Below are positions 4,711 through 6,116 of a stretch of DNA of 6,116 nt, one piece after another. This stretch comes from Actinomycetota bacterium (GTDB lineage: Bacteria; Actinomycetota; Actinomycetes; UBA12327). The stretch covers positions 1 to 6,116 of the forward strand of contig JAPLBW010000127.1 in the NCBI GenBank assembly GCA_026392555.1. Reading direction: 5' to 3'. A model generated the notes under the pieces. It ran no database searches and had not been told where the DNA came from. It saw nothing but the letters and a program-made list of their open reading frames with translations. A program made the translations under genes and the position numbers. The first letter of the stretch is position 1. Each line of letters begins with the position of its first letter.

Positions 4711-5247
4711 ATGCCATCTGATGACGCGCTAGACGCTTTGTCGCCGCAATGGGAGGGCACCGAAGACGTCGACTGGTTGCCGCACGAGATCTTGCCCAAT
4801 TTGTTCATGGGCGGAACCGGTGATCTTGATGTCGTCACCGTGCCAAAAGACAATCCAGACCTGATCCCCATGCACGGCTTTGATGCGGTGGTCACGTTGT
4901 ATGCGCGCGCGCAACCGGTTGGCTGGGGCGTGGTCGAACATCGCTTTGGCTTTCCTGATTCGATGCTCGCCCCACAGGACAAGGACCGCATCATTCAAGC
5001 CGCGCGTTGGACACACGAACGTTGGCGCGCAGGCGATCGGGTCTTGGTGCGCTGCCAGGCTGGTCTTAATCGTTCCGGCTTGGTGTTAGCTCTCGCTTTG
5101 ATGATCGAGGGTTATTCGGCCCAGGACGCGATCACGCTGCTGCGACTGCGACGTTCAGAGCACGTGTTGTGCAACCGCCAGTTTGAGCGTTGGGTGCAGA
5201 CGGATGCTCATGCTGACCTGTTCGGCTCGGGGGCTGGCGATGAGTGA
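4711..5247 (+). CDS. Cys-X5-Arg phosphatase (dual-specificity / rhodanese-phosphatase superfamily)
   Basis: This is a 178-residue cytoplasmic protein of the cysteine-dependent phosphatase superfamily. The P-loop is VRCQAGLNRSG, with nucleophile Cys115 and phosphate-binding Arg121. Asp83 in FGFPDS is placed to be the general acid. LPHEILPNLFMGG (23-35) matches the opening strand of dual-specificity phosphatases, and RSEHVLCNRQFERWV (148-162) the usual end. The residue before the nucleophile is Arg instead of the more usual His. The substrate is unknown: protein phosphatase, or a nucleotide/ADP-ribose-related phosphatase given the ARPP-1 neighbour. The ATG at 4711 has only a weak ribosome binding site (GAAAG, 10 nt upstream) at the end of a riboswitch-like leader, consistent with regulated translation. 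The next gene starts inside its last codons. The superfamily call is firm. Confidence 0.9.
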   Translation: MPSDDALDALSPQWEGTEDVDWLPHEILPNLFMGGTGDLDVVTVPKDNPDLIPMHGFDAVVTLYARAQPVGWGVVEHRFGFPDSMLAPQDKDRIIQAARWTHERWRAGDRVLVRCQAGLNRSGLVLALALMIEGYSAQDAITLLRLRRSEHVLCNRQFERWVQTDAHADLFGSGAGDE

Positions 5248-5641
5248 GCCATTGACCAACTGTCGGGTGACCGGAGGGGGACACTTCGCCCACTTCATGC
5301 ACGAGTGGAAGGTGGTTGGCCCACTCACCCGCAAGCCGCTACACAAGCGCGGTGTCGAGGTGGTGTGGATCGAAGTCGTCGATGTGGTCAGCGATGAAAA
5401 AGGGGAGTTCGCCATCGTTGAACTTGAGCTGGTCGACGGCAAACTCGTTACTGGATTTACCCATCGGCCCGCGGATTTGCTCAAGCACATTGACGATGGG
5501 GACCCAGCGGTCTTTAAGAAGGGGATCAGGCGCCTATTCTTTGAATCGGGCCACTTCTTGATCTCTAGGGCCAGCGACTTCAAAGACCGCGTGCCCTGCT
5601 CGCACAACATGTCGGCCAACGAGAAAAGCGATGCCGAATAG
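5240..5641 (+). CDS. Small hypothetical protein coupled to the phosphatase
   Basis: I do not recognise this 133-residue protein. It starts MSEPLTNCRV and has a His-rich stretch, HFAHFMHEW (15-23), then a beta-rich middle (VEVVWIEVVDVV, FAIVELELVDGKLVTGF) and a mixed C-terminal part with LFFESGHFLISR (about 104-115). No signal peptide or membrane segment is present. The clustered His, Cys8 and Cys119 could bind metal, but this is only a guess. The ATG at 5240 overlaps the phosphatase stop by 8 nt and has GGGGG about 7 nt upstream, so translation is probably coupled to the phosphatase and the two likely act together. Its last codons form the left arm of a terminator hairpin. An upstream in-frame start (5183) would lie inside the phosphatase gene. 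Confidence 0.75.
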   Translation: MSEPLTNCRVTGGGHFAHFMHEWKVVGPLTRKPLHKRGVEVVWIEVVDVVSDEKGEFAIVELELVDGKLVTGFTHRPADLLKHIDDGDPAVFKKGIRRLFFESGHFLISRASDFKDRVPCSHNMSANEKSDAE

Positions 5642-5662
5642 GCAGCACCGCTTTTCTCGTTG
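5617..5662. terminator. Shared terminator hairpin between convergent genes
   Basis: CAACGAGAAAAGCG (5617-5630) and CGCTTTTCTCGTTG (5649-5662) form a perfect 14-bp stem, with an inner TGCC/GGCA stem (5632-5635 and 5641-5644) in the loop. It lies between the plus-strand hypothetical gene, whose stop is in the loop, and the minus-strand gene ending at 5676. The T-run is inside the stem, not after it, so it may work as a strong bidirectional pause or protect both 3' ends. Confidence 0.65.
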
Positions 5663-5675
5663 AAGGCTCGAAGAG

Positions 5676-5948
5676 CTATTCCTGTTCGACGTACAGCTCA
5701 ATTCGGGGAACACCAATGACCCCGATGTTCTGCATGCGCTCGCGAAGACGTGGGTCATCACGGAAAGCCACGGCCTGCTCGCTGGTGGGGAAGGTGTGAG
5801 TGGCTGCAATGGTGCTGGGGGAACCTTCCAGGCGGTACAGCGACTTTGAGATGTAGCCGTGCTCCTTGCGAAGGTCCTCTGCATCTACATATCCGGCGTA
5901 CCAAATGTCGTAATCTTCGACGTCGTGTTGGATGAAAAGCGTGGCCAT
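5676..5948 (-). CDS. Dimeric alpha/beta-barrel (ferredoxin-like) small protein, often annotated 'cyclase' or monooxygenase-like
   Basis: This is a 90-residue single-domain protein. It begins MATLFIQHDVEDYDIWYAGY, then a helix AEDLRKEHGY, strand SKSLYRLEG, STIAATHTF, helix SEQAVAFRDDPRLRERMQNIGV and a final strand PRIELYVEQE. This beta-alpha-beta-beta-alpha-beta order, with the 'VxDYDxW' opening and 'DPxLRExMxxxGV' helix, fits the antibiotic-biosynthesis-monooxygenase/Dabb-like superfamily, commonly labelled cyclase in actinobacteria. No catalytic residues are diagnostic, so substrate and activity are unknown. The start is secure: GGGGAG (5959-5954) lies 5 nt before the ATG at 5948; an in-frame ATG at 5990 falls in the leader hairpin. 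It converges on the phosphatase operon and looks unrelated to it. Confidence 0.8.
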   Translation of the reverse strand: MATLFIQHDVEDYDIWYAGYVDAEDLRKEHGYISKSLYRLEGSPSTIAATHTFPTSEQAVAFRDDPRLRERMQNIGVIGVPRIELYVEQE

Positions 5949-5959
5949 GAAGTCTCCCC

Positions 5960-5993
5960 ACGTTGGTGTGAAAATGCTTTGATTTTCCAACGT
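5960..5993 (-). promoter_or_regulatory. Leader hairpin or operator upstream of the small barrel protein
   Basis: ACGTTG (5960-5965) pairs with CAACGT (5988-5993), and GAAAAT (5970-5975) with ATTTTC (5982-5987), leaving a 4-nt bulge on one side and a 6-nt loop. The element ends directly beside the ribosome binding site (5954-5959). It could be an mRNA hairpin affecting translation or a DNA operator. I could not pick a convincing promoter for this gene. Confidence 0.45.
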
Positions 5994-6039
5994 ATCGCTA
6001 TTTGATCAGTGGGGAGGGATAACGCTTACTTTGACTCAC

Positions 6040-6116
6040 GAAAGGGACATTGAAAGAAGGTCCGCCGGAGGTGCCGGACCGAGACCTTGCCCGGCGAAGT
6101 CGGAGGCGCCGGCGAC
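6040..6116. other. GC-rich window end without assignable gene
   Basis: From about 6060 the sequence becomes much more GC-rich than the rest and contains GGTCCG...CGGACC (6059-6064 and 6075-6080) as a 6-bp hairpin. All minus-strand frames are open to the window edge, with stops between about 5996 and 6038, and a plus-strand frame from TTG 6031 is also open. None is long enough to trust. It could be the 3' end of a neighbouring minus-strand gene, a structured RNA or a repeat. Confidence 0.3.

Noticed and set aside
5676..5990. ATG 5990 as the start of the small barrel protein
   Set aside because: It would place the start inside the hairpin and add 14 residues not expected in the family; ATG 5948 has a strong ribosome binding site.
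6031..6116. Plus-strand gene starting at TTG 6031
   Set aside because: Rare start, ribosome binding site too far away, and only 28 codons visible. Competing open frames exist on the minus strand.
1..6116. CRISPR array, tRNA, rRNA, insertion sequence or attachment site
   Set aside because: No regularly spaced repeats, cloverleaf, rRNA motifs, transposase or flanking terminal repeats were seen. The only tandem repeats are the 48-bp duplication and the short 9-bp units.

Overview
The window reads as chromosomal DNA of a moderately GC-rich actinobacterium. Pointers are two DUF2510 proteins (one fused to a DUF4236 domain), a stand-alone RibD C-terminal reductase resembling mycobacterial Rv2671, a DUF6941-like protein, an ARPP-1 domain protein, a SAM-IV-type leader RNA and promoters resembling the actinobacterial DNA-damage (RecA-NDp/PafBC) consensus. 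I cannot name the genus. No tRNA, rRNA, CRISPR array, insertion sequence or phage gene is visible.

Left part (1-2216): on the minus strand lie a RibD-C reductase and, downstream of it, a DUF2510 protein with a C-terminal membrane anchor and its own promoter. Divergent from the reductase is a plus-strand pair: a small cysteine-bearing lipoprotein and a DUF6941-like protein 3 nt behind it. The DUF6941-like gene converges with a minus-strand alpha/beta-hydrolase (2213-2982), and their stop codons overlap in one CTAG. The hydrolase is broken: two halves lie in different frames, and the segment that should join them is missing.

Middle and right (3059-5662): this is the most interesting part. Plus-strand genes run ARPP-1 protein, then DUF4236-DUF2510 protein, then a gap of about 210 nt, then a Cys-X5-Arg phosphatase, then a small unrecognised protein overlapping it by 8 nt. 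The gap holds a promoter matching the RecA-NDp pattern inside a concentric inverted repeat. It is followed at the predicted transcription start by an RNA with SAM-I/IV riboswitch motifs, both expected pseudoknots and a very stable extra hairpin. The ARPP-1 gene has a near-match to the same promoter class and a 20-bp palindrome at its predicted start. ARPP-1 proteins are known by comparative genomics to associate with rhodanese-phosphatase-superfamily enzymes and ADP-ribosylglycohydrolases. The working hypothesis is therefore a DNA-damage-inducible, partly SAM-sensing locus of unknown biochemistry. No ADP-ribosylglycohydrolase gene is inside the window.

Right end (5663-6116): a minus-strand 90-residue dimeric alpha/beta-barrel protein converges on the locus, with a long hairpin acting as shared terminator and another hairpin in its leader. 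The last ~60 bases are markedly more GC-rich and stay unassigned.
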